NCBI GenBank assembly: GCA_964632365.1
Contig: CAZWDR010000012.1
Coordinates: 1-35,255, forward strand
Length of the DNA stretch: 35,255 nucleotides
Source: ZC4RG30 sp964632365
GTDB lineage: Bacteria; Pseudomonadota; Gammaproteobacteria; Steroidobacterales; Steroidobacteraceae
Direction of reading: 5' to 3'
A program made the position numbers and the translations under genes. The notes beneath the pieces were generated by a model, which did not search any database, was not told where the DNA came from, and saw only the letters and a list, made by a program, of their open reading frames with translations. Every line of letters starts with the position of its first letter. Position 1 is the stretch's first letter. Positions 15,278-23,268 of the stretch are shown piece after piece.

Positions 15278-15303
15278 TCCAGCCTTGGTCGCATCAAAAC
15301 ATA

Positions 15304-16455
15304 ATGGCCTGGAACGAGCCCGGTAACCGGGGTGAATCCCCCTGGGGCAAGAAGCGTCCGGCCGGCAAGTCCGGCGGAATCGAACAAACCCTCAAGGAAC
15401 TGCAGCAAAAACTGCAGGCCGCGATGGGCAACGCGCGGACCTCACCACCGGGCGGTGGCGGCGATGTGACGCCGGGCACTCCGGGTGGCGGGCTGGGCCT
15501 GCCGCTGGTGGTGGTGCTGGTGCTGCTGTGGCTGGCCTCGGGCCTGTTCCAGATCGAAGCCTCCGACATCGGCGTGGTGCAGCGTTTCGGTGCCTATGCC
15601 GACCAGCGCTCGCCGGGTTTCGGCTGGGCCTTCCCGTGGCCGATCGAGAAGGTCACCAAGGTCAACGTCTCGCGCGTGAACAGCGTCGAATACAACTCGC
15701 GCGTGCTCACCGCCGACGTCAATCTCGTCGAGCTGGGCGCCACCATCCAGTACCTGAATGCCGATCCGGTGAAGGTGCTGTTCCAGGTGAAGGACCTGGA
15801 GACCACGCTGGGCGAGGTCGCGGAGAGCGCGATCCGCGAGGTGGTCGGGCAGGCGAGCCTCGACGATGTGCTCGGCGCCGCGCGCCAGCGCATCACCGAG
15901 AACGCGCGCGACCTGATGCAGCGCACGCTCGATACCTACAACAGCGGCGTGCGCGTCACCAGCGTGAACCTGACCAACGTGCAGGTGCCCGACGAGGTGG
16001 TGGGCATGCAGCGCGATGCCAACAAGGCCATCGAGGACCGCGAGCGTTCCGCGCAGGAAGCACAGGCCTATGCGAACGACATCCTGCCGCGTGCAGAGGG
16101 TACTTCCCAGCGCATGCGCCAGGATGCCGAGGCCTACAAGGCGCAGGTGGTGGCGCTCGCCGAGGGTGATGTCGCGCGCTTCAACAGCATCTACACCGCC
16201 TATGCGCAGGCGCCCGAGGTGACCCGGCGCCGCATGTACCTCGAGACCATGGAACAGATCTACCGCGACTCGAACAAGGTGCTGCTCGATACCAGCAGCG
16301 GCGCCGGCAACATGATCTATCTGCCGCTTGACCAGATCCTGCAGCGCAACTCCGCGCGCAGCGCCGGCAACACGGTGCCCGAGAGCCAGACCGCCGCGCC
16401 GACGCAGGAGCTGCCGGCGATCACCGTCGATGGCCGCACGCGGGGAGTGCGCTGA
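15304..16455 (+). CDS. hflK: FtsH protease regulator HflK
   Basis: HflK forms, with HflC, a large periplasmic SPFH cage around the FtsH membrane protease and limits its activity. The 383-residue protein has a Gly/Pro-rich cytoplasmic N-terminus starting MAWNEPGN. One transmembrane helix lies near residues 65-82 (LPLVVVLVLLWLASGLF). A band-7/SPFH domain follows, including DIGVVQRFGAYA, FPWPIEKVTKVNV and EVVGQASLDDVL. ATG 15304 is chosen because HflK proteins begin with this motif; an in-frame ATG at 15268 lies inside hflX and would add 12 atypical residues. Its stop overlaps the hflC ATG (TGATG). Confidence 0.95.
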   Translation: MAWNEPGNRGESPWGKKRPAGKSGGIEQTLKELQQKLQAAMGNARTSPPGGGGDVTPGTPGGGLGLPLVVVLVLLWLASGLFQIEASDIGVVQRFGAYADQRSPGFGWAFPWPIEKVTKVNVSRVNSVEYNSRVLTADVNLVELGATIQYLNADPVKVLFQVKDLETTLGEVAESAIREVVGQASLDDVLGAARQRITENARDLMQRTLDTYNSGVRVTSVNLTNVQVPDEVVGMQRDANKAIEDRERSAQEAQAYANDILPRAEGTSQRMRQDAEAYKAQVVALAEGDVARFNSIYTAYAQAPEVTRRRMYLETMEQIYRDSNKVLLDTSSGAGNMIYLPLDQILQRNSARSAGNTVPESQTAAPTQELPAITVDGRTRGVR

Positions 16456-17321
16456 TGCCGCGCCTGCAGTCCATCGCGATCATCGCGCTGGTCATTGCGG
16501 CGCTGGCCTGGGGCAGCCTGTTCCAGGTCAGCGAGAACGAGGTCGCGATCCGTACGCAGTTCGGCCGCATCGCGGGCGAGAACTACGGGCCCGGCCTGCA
16601 CATGAAGTGGCCGCTGATCAATGACATCCGGCGCTTCGAGCGACGCATCATCACGCAGGCGTACAAGGGTGAGACCTTCCTCACCAGCGAGAACAAGGCG
16701 CTCACCGTCGACTTCTACGTGAAGTGGCGCGTGGAGGATCCCTCGCAGTACTTCCGCTCGACCAACGGCGTGGAGCTGTTCGCGTCCTCGCGCCTGGGCG
16801 ACATCGTCAAGGACGGCATCAAGGGCGTGGTGGCACTGCGCACGCTCGAGGAGATCGTCGTCACCGAGCGCACCGCGTTCACCGGCGACATGATGGCGCG
16901 CGCCAACCAGATCGTGAACGAGCTGGGCGTCGAGCTGGTAGACGTGCGCGTGCAGCGCATCGACCTGGTCGACGAGGTGGCCGACTCGGTCTACCGCCGC
17001 ATGCAGGAGAGCTTCCGCGCGCTGGCCAACCGGCTGCGTGCCGAAGGCGACGCCGAGAAGCAGCGCATCCAGGCCGAGGCCGACCGCACCCGCACTGAAC
17101 TGCTGGCCAACGCGCAGCGGGAGGCGCAACGCATCCGCGGCGAGGGTGACCAGGTGGCCGCAGAAGTCTATGCGCGGGCCTATGGCCGTGCGCCTGAGTT
17201 CTACGACTTCTATCGCAGCCTGCAGGCTTATCGCAATTCGCTGGCCCGCGAAGGCGACGTGCTGGTGCTGACACCGGACGGCGAGTTCTTCAAGCAATAC
17301 GAGTCGGGCGGGCGCCGCTAG
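16455..17321 (+). CDS. hflC: FtsH protease regulator HflC
   Basis: This is the partner of HflK in the FtsH-HflKC complex. The 288-residue protein has one N-terminal membrane helix (about 5-22, IAIIALVIAALAWGSLF). A SPFH domain follows, beginning VSENEVAIRTQFGRIAGENYGPGLHMKWP. It continues with YVKWRVEDPSQYF, a long coiled-coil region rich in Glu/Arg/Gln, and the C-terminal AYRNSLAREGDVLVLTPDGEFFKQY typical of HflC. It shares one base with the hflK stop, so the two subunits are translationally coupled. Confidence 0.96.
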   Translation: MPRLQSIAIIALVIAALAWGSLFQVSENEVAIRTQFGRIAGENYGPGLHMKWPLINDIRRFERRIITQAYKGETFLTSENKALTVDFYVKWRVEDPSQYFRSTNGVELFASSRLGDIVKDGIKGVVALRTLEEIVVTERTAFTGDMMARANQIVNELGVELVDVRVQRIDLVDEVADSVYRRMQESFRALANRLRAEGDAEKQRIQAEADRTRTELLANAQREAQRIRGEGDQVAAEVYARAYGRAPEFYDFYRSLQAYRNSLAREGDVLVLTPDGEFFKQYESGGRR

Positions 17322-17346
17322 GCGCCGGGCCCGTGGTCTTCACCGC

Positions 17347-17541
17347 ATGAATCTTGCCTGGTCAGACCTGCTGGCTGCGCTTGCCCTGATGCTGGTGCTC
17401 GAGGGCCTGCTGCCCTTCCTCAATCCCGCCGGCTGGCGCCGGGTGTTTTCCCAGCTGGCGCGCAGCGGCGATCGCGAGCTGCGCGTGGGCGGGGCGGTCT
17501 GCATGGTGCTGGGGCTGCTGCTGCTGTCCCTGGCGCGTTGA
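17347..17541 (+). CDS. DUF2065 small membrane protein (YjeT-like)
   Basis: This 64-residue protein has two predicted membrane helices: about 8-26 (LLAALALMLVLEGLLPFL) and 46-62 (VGGAVCMVLGLLLLSLA). A short basic loop containing NPAGWRRVFSQLA separates them. This NPxxWR loop and the position between hflC and purA match the DUF2065/YjeT family. The function of the family is not known. Location suggests a small accessory of the HflKC membrane complex, but that is inference. Confidence 0.88.
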   Translation: MNLAWSDLLAALALMLVLEGLLPFLNPAGWRRVFSQLARSGDRELRVGGAVCMVLGLLLLSLAR

Positions 17542-17566
17542 TACTTCTTTCGTAAAGGGACGCCAA

Positions 17567-18859
17567 ATGGGTCGTTTCGTCATCGTCATCGGCACCCAGT
17601 GGGGCGATGAGGGCAAGGGCAAGATCGTCGATCTGCTGACCGAGAAGGCCGCCGCCGTGGCGCGCTTCCAGGGCGGCCACAATGCCGGCCATACGCTGGT
17701 CATCGGCGGCGAGAAGCACGTGCTGTCGCTGATCCCCTCGGGCATCCTGCGCGAAGGCGTGCGCTGCTACATCGGCAACGGCGTGGTGGTGTCGATGGAA
17801 GCGCTGCTGCGCGAGAGCGACGCGCTGGTGGCGCGCGGCGTGCCGGTGTTCGAGCGGCTGCGCATCTCGCCCTCGTGTCCGCTGATCCTGCCCTCGCACG
17901 TGGCGCTCGATCGCGCGCGCGAGGTGCGCAAGGGCGTGAACAAGATCGGCACCACCGGGCGCGGCATCGGCCCGGCCTATGAAGACAAGGTGGCGCGGCG
18001 TGCGCTGCGCATTGCCGACCTGTTCAATCCGGCCCGCTTCGGCGAACTGCTCGAAGAGGTGCTCGACTACCACAACTTCGTGTTGACGAAGTATTTCGAG
18101 CTGCCCTCGGTGGACTTCGCCGCCACGCGCGACACGCTGCTGGAGCAGGGCGAGCGCGTGAAGCCGCTGGTGGTCGATGTGACCCGCGAACTGGCCGAGC
18201 TGCGCATCACCGACGGCAACGTGCTGTTCGAGGGCGCGCAGGGCGCGATGCTCGACATCGACCATGGCACCTATCCCTTCGTCACCTCGTCGAACACCAC
18301 CGGCGGTGGCGCCGCCACCGGCACCGGCCTCGGGCCGCGCAATTTCGACTATGTGCTGGGCATCGTGAAGGCCTATGCAACCAGGGTCGGCGCGGGGCCG
18401 TTTCCGACCGAACTGTTCGACGCCACCGGCGCGCACCTGGCGAAGGTGGGGCACGAGTTCGGTTCGGTCACTGGTCGGCCGCGCCGCTGCGGCTGGTTCG
18501 ATGCGGTGGCATTGCGACGCTCGGTGATCCACGCCAGCGTCTCGGGCCTGTGCGTGACCAAGCTTGACGTGCTCGATGGCCTCGAGACCCTCCGCATCTG
18601 CACCAGCTACCGCACCGGCGCGGACAGCAGTGTGCACCCACCGATGCTGGTGGAGGACTTCGGCGAGGTCGAAGCGGTGTACGAAGAACTGCCGGGGTGG
18701 CAGGAATCCACCGTCGGCGTGACCGAGTACGGCGACCTGCCGATCAATGCGCGCCGCTACCTGGAACGCATGCAGGACATCGTCGGCGTGCCGGTGGATA
18801 TCGTCTCCACCGGGCCGGACCGTGACCACACCATCGTCCTGAACCATCCGTTCGCCTGA
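17567..18859 (+). CDS. purA: Adenylosuccinate synthetase
   Basis: PurA joins IMP and aspartate using GTP in AMP biosynthesis. The 430-residue protein has the start motif VIVIGTQWGDEGKGKIVD (catalytic Asp) followed by FQGGHNAGHTLVI (catalytic His). It also has TTGRGIGPAYEDK, VLFEGAQGAMLDIDHGTYPFVTSSNTT, VTGRPRRCGWFDAVAL and, near the C-terminus, STGPDRDHTI. Length equals the E. coli enzyme within a few residues. AAGGGA lies 7 nt before the ATG at 17567. It ends the hfq-hflXKC block. No terminator is visible before the following gene. Confidence 0.98.
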   Translation: MGRFVIVIGTQWGDEGKGKIVDLLTEKAAAVARFQGGHNAGHTLVIGGEKHVLSLIPSGILREGVRCYIGNGVVVSMEALLRESDALVARGVPVFERLRISPSCPLILPSHVALDRAREVRKGVNKIGTTGRGIGPAYEDKVARRALRIADLFNPARFGELLEEVLDYHNFVLTKYFELPSVDFAATRDTLLEQGERVKPLVVDVTRELAELRITDGNVLFEGAQGAMLDIDHGTYPFVTSSNTTGGGAATGTGLGPRNFDYVLGIVKAYATRVGAGPFPTELFDATGAHLAKVGHEFGSVTGRPRRCGWFDAVALRRSVIHASVSGLCVTKLDVLDGLETLRICTSYRTGADSSVHPPMLVEDFGEVEAVYEELPGWQESTVGVTEYGDLPINARRYLERMQDIVGVPVDIVSTGPDRDHTIVLNHPFA

Positions 18860-18889
18860 TCGATCTCGCTTTTCCCGGGGGGGTACGCC

Positions 18890-20368
18890 ATGGCCAATTA
18901 TCCGCACACGCTGCCATACATCGGCCTGAACCGGCCGGTGCGCATCGAGGCCTCGATCCGCGAGCTGGAGGTGGAAGGGAAGATCCCGGAGGACATCCGT
19001 GGTGCGTTCTTCCGTGCCGTGCCCGATCCGGCGCATGCGCCACTGTTCCGCGACGACATCACCCTGTCGGCCGATGGCATGGTCAGCCGCTTCCTGTTCG
19101 AGGATGGCGAGGTCGACTACGACATCCGCTATGTGCGCACGCATCGCTATGAGCAGGAGCGCAAGGCGCGTCGCTCGCTGTACGGCCACTACCGCAATCC
19201 GTTCACGGACGATCCCTCGGTGCGTGATCCGTCGCGTCCCGACCTGCGCACGGTGGCCAACACCACGCCGGTGTGGCATGCGGGCCGCCTCTTCATGACC
19301 AAGGAAGACGGGCGTCCCTACGAGATCAACCCGCACACGCTCGAGACCGTCGGCTACTGGGACTACGAGGGCGCACTGCGCTCGATTTCGCTGACCGCGC
19401 ACCCACGCATCGATCCGGCCACCGGCGAGATGTTCACCTATGGATACGAGGCGGGCGGCCTCGCCACGCGTGACGTGGCCTATTGCGTGGTGAGTGCGGA
19501 GGGCAAGCTGCAGTCCGAGGAGTGGTTCGAGGCGCCCTATGTGGCCTCGGTGCACGACTTCTGCATCACGGAGAAGTACGCGATCTTCCCGATCTTCCCG
19601 ACCACCTGCGACCTGGATCGCATGAAGGCCGGCGGACCGCACTGGGCACATCAGCAGGACCTGGAAAGCTGGGTGGGCGTGATGCCCCGATACGGCAAGG
19701 CCAGCCAGATCCGCTGGTTCAAGGGCCCGAAGGGTGTCTCCGCGTTCCACATGACCAACGCCTTCGACGACGGCGACCGCATCCACATGGACATCTGCCT
19801 GTCGGAGACCTGCGCGTTTCCGTTCATGCGCGAGGCCGGCGGCATCCATCGCAACCAGTGGGAGATCCAGAGCGCGCTGACGCGCTGGACCCTCGACATG
19901 TCCGGGCCGGGCGATGGCATCACCGCGACGCCGGTGGGTCCACCCGGCGATCTGCCGCGCATCCGCGATGCGGACCAGGGCCGGCCGTACAACCTCGTCT
20001 GGCTGCCGACGATGAACCCGGAGGCCAAGGGGCCGCCGCTGGTGGGCAATGTGGTGGGTGCCGCATTCAACTGCCTGCTGCGGCTGGACCTCGGCAGCGG
20101 TCGCGTCGATGCGCTGGCGCTCGATCCCGGCATGGCGATCAACGAGCCGGTGCACGTGCCCTCATCGACGCCGGGCCATGGCGGCTGGCTGCTCACCGTG
20201 GTCGATCGCGAGGCCGCGCGCGACTACGACAGCGAACTGTGGGTGCTCGATGCGGACAACATCGCCGCGCCACCGGTTGCAAAGGTGAAGGTACCGTTGC
20301 CGTTGCGTCCGCAGGTGCATGGCTCGTGGGTCAGTGCGCAGCAGCTGGCGGCGTCGAAGCACCGCTGA
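18890..20368 (+). CDS. Carotenoid oxygenase family protein (lignostilbene/apocarotenoid dioxygenase-like)
   Basis: This 492-residue non-heme iron(II) dioxygenase belongs to the carotenoid cleavage oxygenase family. Its members cut carbon double bonds in carotenoids, apocarotenoids or stilbenes derived from lignin. The four iron-binding histidines can be assigned: His171 (TAHPRIDP), His222 (SVHDFCIT), His287 (AFHMTNAF) and His477 (QVHGSWV). The N-terminal NRPVRIEASIRELEVEGKIPEDIRGAFFR segment is typical of bacterial members. No signal peptide is seen. It starts 30 nt after purA with a G-rich ribosome site (GGGGGGG), so it could be read through from purA. A terminator follows at 20419-20452. 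The substrate is not predictable; no carotenoid or lignin genes are nearby. Confidence 0.9.
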   Translation: MANYPHTLPYIGLNRPVRIEASIRELEVEGKIPEDIRGAFFRAVPDPAHAPLFRDDITLSADGMVSRFLFEDGEVDYDIRYVRTHRYEQERKARRSLYGHYRNPFTDDPSVRDPSRPDLRTVANTTPVWHAGRLFMTKEDGRPYEINPHTLETVGYWDYEGALRSISLTAHPRIDPATGEMFTYGYEAGGLATRDVAYCVVSAEGKLQSEEWFEAPYVASVHDFCITEKYAIFPIFPTTCDLDRMKAGGPHWAHQQDLESWVGVMPRYGKASQIRWFKGPKGVSAFHMTNAFDDGDRIHMDICLSETCAFPFMREAGGIHRNQWEIQSALTRWTLDMSGPGDGITATPVGPPGDLPRIRDADQGRPYNLVWLPTMNPEAKGPPLVGNVVGAAFNCLLRLDLGSGRVDALALDPGMAINEPVHVPSSTPGHGGWLLTVVDREAARDYDSELWVLDADNIAAPPVAKVKVPLPLRPQVHGSWVSAQQLAASKHR

Positions 20369-20418
20369 TCGTGGATCATCGCCCCGACGGGGCGCCGGTG
20401 CCGGGATGAGCCGGCGGT

Positions 20419-20452
20419 AAAAAAAGAAGGCCGGGAGAACCCCGGCCTTCTT
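20419..20452. terminator. Bidirectional rho-independent terminator
   Basis: A perfect 10-bp stem GAAGGCCGGG / CCCGGCCTTC (20426-20435 and 20441-20450) has the loop AGAAC and two further A-T pairs. It has a run of A on the left (T-run for the minus strand) and TTCTTCGCTT on the right. It sits between the convergent carotenoid-oxygenase gene and the beta-helix lipoprotein gene and can end both transcripts. It looks stronger on the minus strand. Confidence 0.9.
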
Positions 20453-20520
20453 CGCTTGCCGATCCTTGCGGAACCCGGCGGATGGCATCGACGCAGGGCC
20501 GGGGCCACCCGCGCGGGTTG

Positions 20521-23109
20521 CTACTGCACGCTTCCCGGAATCGTCCAGCCGGCCCACCAGGCCGCATCGGCCGCCGTGCCGGGCGCCACCGCACCGATGA
20601 AGGGGGTGGCGTCGAACGCGAAGGCCGAGCCGTTGTTCACCGGCGTGATGGTCGGCGGCGTGACTGTCGCGCTCGCCGCGGGCAGGGCGAAGGCGGCATC
20701 CGGAACCACCGGTCCGACAATGGCGTTGGTGAGCGTGCCGGCGACCAGATCCGTGAAGATTCCGGTGCCGTTGCCCGCGCAGTCCCCGATCACATTGACC
20801 AGGGTGATGGTCGAGGTGACCGTGGCGCCGTTGTCGATGTTCACGCAGCCGCGGCTGAAGCCGCTGATCGCGCTGTTGTACAGCGCCGTGGTCACGCCGC
20901 CCCGCAGCAGCACACCCTCGCGGGTCGTGTTCGGCGGGTTGGTCAGCGGACCGCCGACGATCGTCACGTTGGCGATGGCTGCCGCCGTCGCACCCGACTC
21001 CTCGGCGCCGCCGCTGTTGGCCTCGATTCCGCGCGGGTCGTTGCTGCCGGTGGGTGCAGCCTTTGTCGGGTTCTTCTTCACGATGGCGTACTGGATGTTG
21101 CCCCGGTAGCCCTCGTCGAAGTCGATGTCGTCGTCGTCGTTGCTGGTCAGCACGATGTAGCGCGCGTTGACGGTGCCGCCGAACCATTCGATGCCGTCAT
21201 CGAGGTTGCCGTGCACCTGCACGTACTCGATGTCGGTGCCGTGCCCGACGCCCTGCAGCGTGAGGCCGTTCACCTCGTTGTTCGGGCCTGCGACCAGTCC
21301 CGCCTCGGCGATGCGCACATACTTCAGCGTGCCGCTGTCATCGCCTGGCTCATTGCCGCCATAGTTGCCGACAAAGGTGCCACCCTCGCCAACCACGTTG
21401 CAGACGGTGCCTGCGCCATGACAGACGGCGCCAGTGCCCTTGGCGTACTGCGGCGCGAAGCCCTGGATGATCACGCCGCCCCATTCGCCTTCGCCGTCGA
21501 AGTTGTCGTCGAGGCTCGAGAAGGTGATCGGGGCGTTGGCGGTGCCTTCGGCGACCAGCCTCGAGCCGCGGGTGACCAGCAGCACCGCGTCCTCGGTGGC
21601 CTTCACGCTGACGCCCGGGCGCACGGTGAGCGTCACGCCAGCCTCCCTGGTTGCCGTGACATCCGCCGCGCTGGTCAGCGTGACATTGCCATTGCCGACA
21701 CGCACCACATTGTCGAGCACCCAGTTGGTGCCGGCGACCAGGACGTAGTCCTCGGTGACGTCGCCCGAGATCGTGCAGGTGCCGCCGGTGCAGGACACGA
21801 ACGGCGCCTCGGCCGGCTCTTCCGCCGCATCGGCCAGCGAGCCGGGGATCGTCCACTCGGCCCACCACGCCGTGGCGGCGGTGGTGCCCGGCGCGACCGC
21901 GCCGATGTAGGTGGTCGGCTGGAACACGAAGCCCGAGCCGTTGTCCACCGCGGTGAACGTCGTTGCGGTCACGGTGCCCACTGCCGCGGACAGCGCCCAG
22001 GACGCATCGAGCGCCACCGGTCCGGCCGCATCGTTGGTGCGCGTGCCAGGCACGACATCGGTATAGATGCCGGTCGCGTTGCCGGTGCAGTCGCCGATGA
22101 CATTGACCATCGACACGGTGGAGCTCACCGTCGCGCCGTCGTCGATGTTCACGCAGCCGCGGCTGAAGCCCGAGACCGCGCTGTTGTACACCGACACGGT
22201 GACGCCGCCGCGCAGCAGCATGCCTTCGCGCGGCGTGTTCGGCGGATTGGTCAGCGGTCCGCCGATGAGCGTGACGTTGGCGATTGCCGCCGCGGTCGCG
22301 GCCGTTTCCTCGGCACCGCCGCTGTTGGCCTCGATGCCCCGCGGGTCATTGCTGCCCGTGGGCGCCGCCTTGGTCGGGTTCTTGCGGACGATCGCGAACT
22401 GGATGTTGCCCTTGTAGCCTTCGTCGAAGTCGATGTCGTCATCGTCGTTGCCGGTGAGCACCAGGTGCGTGGCATTGACGGTGCCGCCGAACCACTCGAT
22501 GCCGTCATCGAGGTTGCCATGCACCTGCACGAAGTCGATCCCGGTGCCGTGGCCGACACCCTGCAGCGTCAGGCCGTTGACCTCGTTGTTGGGTCCAGCC
22601 ACCAGACCGGCTTCCGCGATGCGCACATAGCGCAGCGTGCCGCTGTCATCGGCCGGATCGTTGCCGCCGTAGTTGCCGACGAAGGTTCCGCCTTCGCCGA
22701 CCACGTTGCAGACCGTCCCGGAGCCGTAGCAGGCGGCCCCTGTGCCCTTGGCGTACTGGGGAGCAAAGCCCTGGATGATCACGCCGCCCCATTCGCCTTC
22801 GCCATCGAAGTCGTCATCGAGGCTGGAGAACGTGATCGGGGCGTTGGGCAGGCCCTGCGCCTCGAGCTTCGATCCGCGGGTGACCAGCAGCACGGCATCG
22901 TCCGTGGCCTTTACATGCGTACCGGCCGGAATGGTCAGCGTGACTCCGGCGGCCCTGGTGGCCGCCACATCGGCCGCGGAGTTCAGCGTCACGTTGCCGT
23001 TGCCGACCTTCACCAGGCCATCGAGCGTCCAGCTGCGGTCGGTGGTCAGCGTGAAGTTCTCGTCCACGGTGCCGCTGATCGTGCACGCCGTGCCGGTGCA
23101 GCTGACGAA
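20521..23109 (-). repeat. Tandem intragenic duplication, period 1308 bp
   Basis: The two protein units of the lipoprotein gene are also clearly alike at the DNA level. For example, positions 21458-21495 are identical over 38 bases to 22766-22803, an offset of 1308 bp (436 codons). Differences are mostly at third codon positions, with a more divergent segment at the unit ends. This marks an in-frame duplication under selection for the protein sequence. Confidence 0.85.
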
Positions 23110-23232
23110 GTCCGGCAGGCCCGACGGGGGAGGAAGCGGCGGATTCCCGGTGTCATCGTCACTGCCCCCGCCGCAGGCGGACATGAGGGAGACGGCGCCG
23201 ATCAGGGCCAACGCCAGGGGTCTGGTCTGCAT
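20521..23232 (-). CDS. Lipoprotein with two tandem beta-helix-like units, TonB-receptor partner
   Basis: This 903-residue exported protein has a lipoprotein signal peptide with Cys20 (LMSAC-GGGSDDD). ATG 23232 is preferred over ATG 23256 because AGGAG lies 6 nt before it. After a short Gly/Asp/Pro linker come two near-identical units. Unit A is residues 42 to about 462 and unit B is 478-903, offset by exactly 436 residues. Each has paired Cys in SCTG-x-CTIS, a repeat-rich region suggesting a right-handed beta-helix, and the GEWGGVIIQGFAP motif. Each also has HGNLDDGIEWFGGTVNA, an acidic DDDDIDFDEGY cluster that could bind a cation, and a WTIPGS end. It starts 36 nt after the TonB-receptor stop and shares its transcript, so it probably binds the same ligand at the cell surface. 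The ligand is unknown; a Pho box upstream of the receptor suggests a phosphorus compound. Confidence 0.82.
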   Translation of the reverse strand: MQTRPLALALIGAVSLMSACGGGSDDDTGNPPLPPPSGLPDFVSCTGTACTISGTVDENFTLTTDRSWTLDGLVKVGNGNVTLNSAADVAATRAAGVTLTIPAGTHVKATDDAVLLVTRGSKLEAQGLPNAPITFSSLDDDFDGEGEWGGVIIQGFAPQYAKGTGAACYGSGTVCNVVGEGGTFVGNYGGNDPADDSGTLRYVRIAEAGLVAGPNNEVNGLTLQGVGHGTGIDFVQVHGNLDDGIEWFGGTVNATHLVLTGNDDDDIDFDEGYKGNIQFAIVRKNPTKAAPTGSNDPRGIEANSGGAEETAATAAAIANVTLIGGPLTNPPNTPREGMLLRGGVTVSVYNSAVSGFSRGCVNIDDGATVSSTVSMVNVIGDCTGNATGIYTDVVPGTRTNDAAGPVALDASWALSAAVGTVTATTFTAVDNGSGFVFQPTTYIGAVAPGTTAATAWWAEWTIPGSLADAAEEPAEAPFVSCTGGTCTISGDVTEDYVLVAGTNWVLDNVVRVGNGNVTLTSAADVTATREAGVTLTVRPGVSVKATEDAVLLVTRGSRLVAEGTANAPITFSSLDDNFDGEGEWGGVIIQGFAPQYAKGTGAVCHGAGTVCNVVGEGGTFVGNYGGNEPGDDSGTLKYVRIAEAGLVAGPNNEVNGLTLQGVGHGTDIEYVQVHGNLDDGIEWFGGTVNARYIVLTSNDDDDIDFDEGYRGNIQYAIVKKNPTKAAPTGSNDPRGIEANSGGAEESGATAAAIANVTIVGGPLTNPPNTTREGVLLRGGVTTALYNSAISGFSRGCVNIDNGATVTSTITLVNVIGDCAGNGTGIFTDLVAGTLTNAIVGPVVPDAAFALPAASATVTPPTITPVNNGSAFAFDATPFIGAVAPGTAADAAWWAGWTIPGSVQ

Positions 23233-23268
23233 GAAGCTCTCCTGCTTGTTGCTCATGGCTCGAAATCG

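Noticed and set aside
17420..20155. Long minus-strand open frame (about 911 codons) opposite purA and the carotenoid oxygenase
   Set aside because: It is antisense to two enzymes with full catalytic motifs. The translated sequence is compositionally biased.
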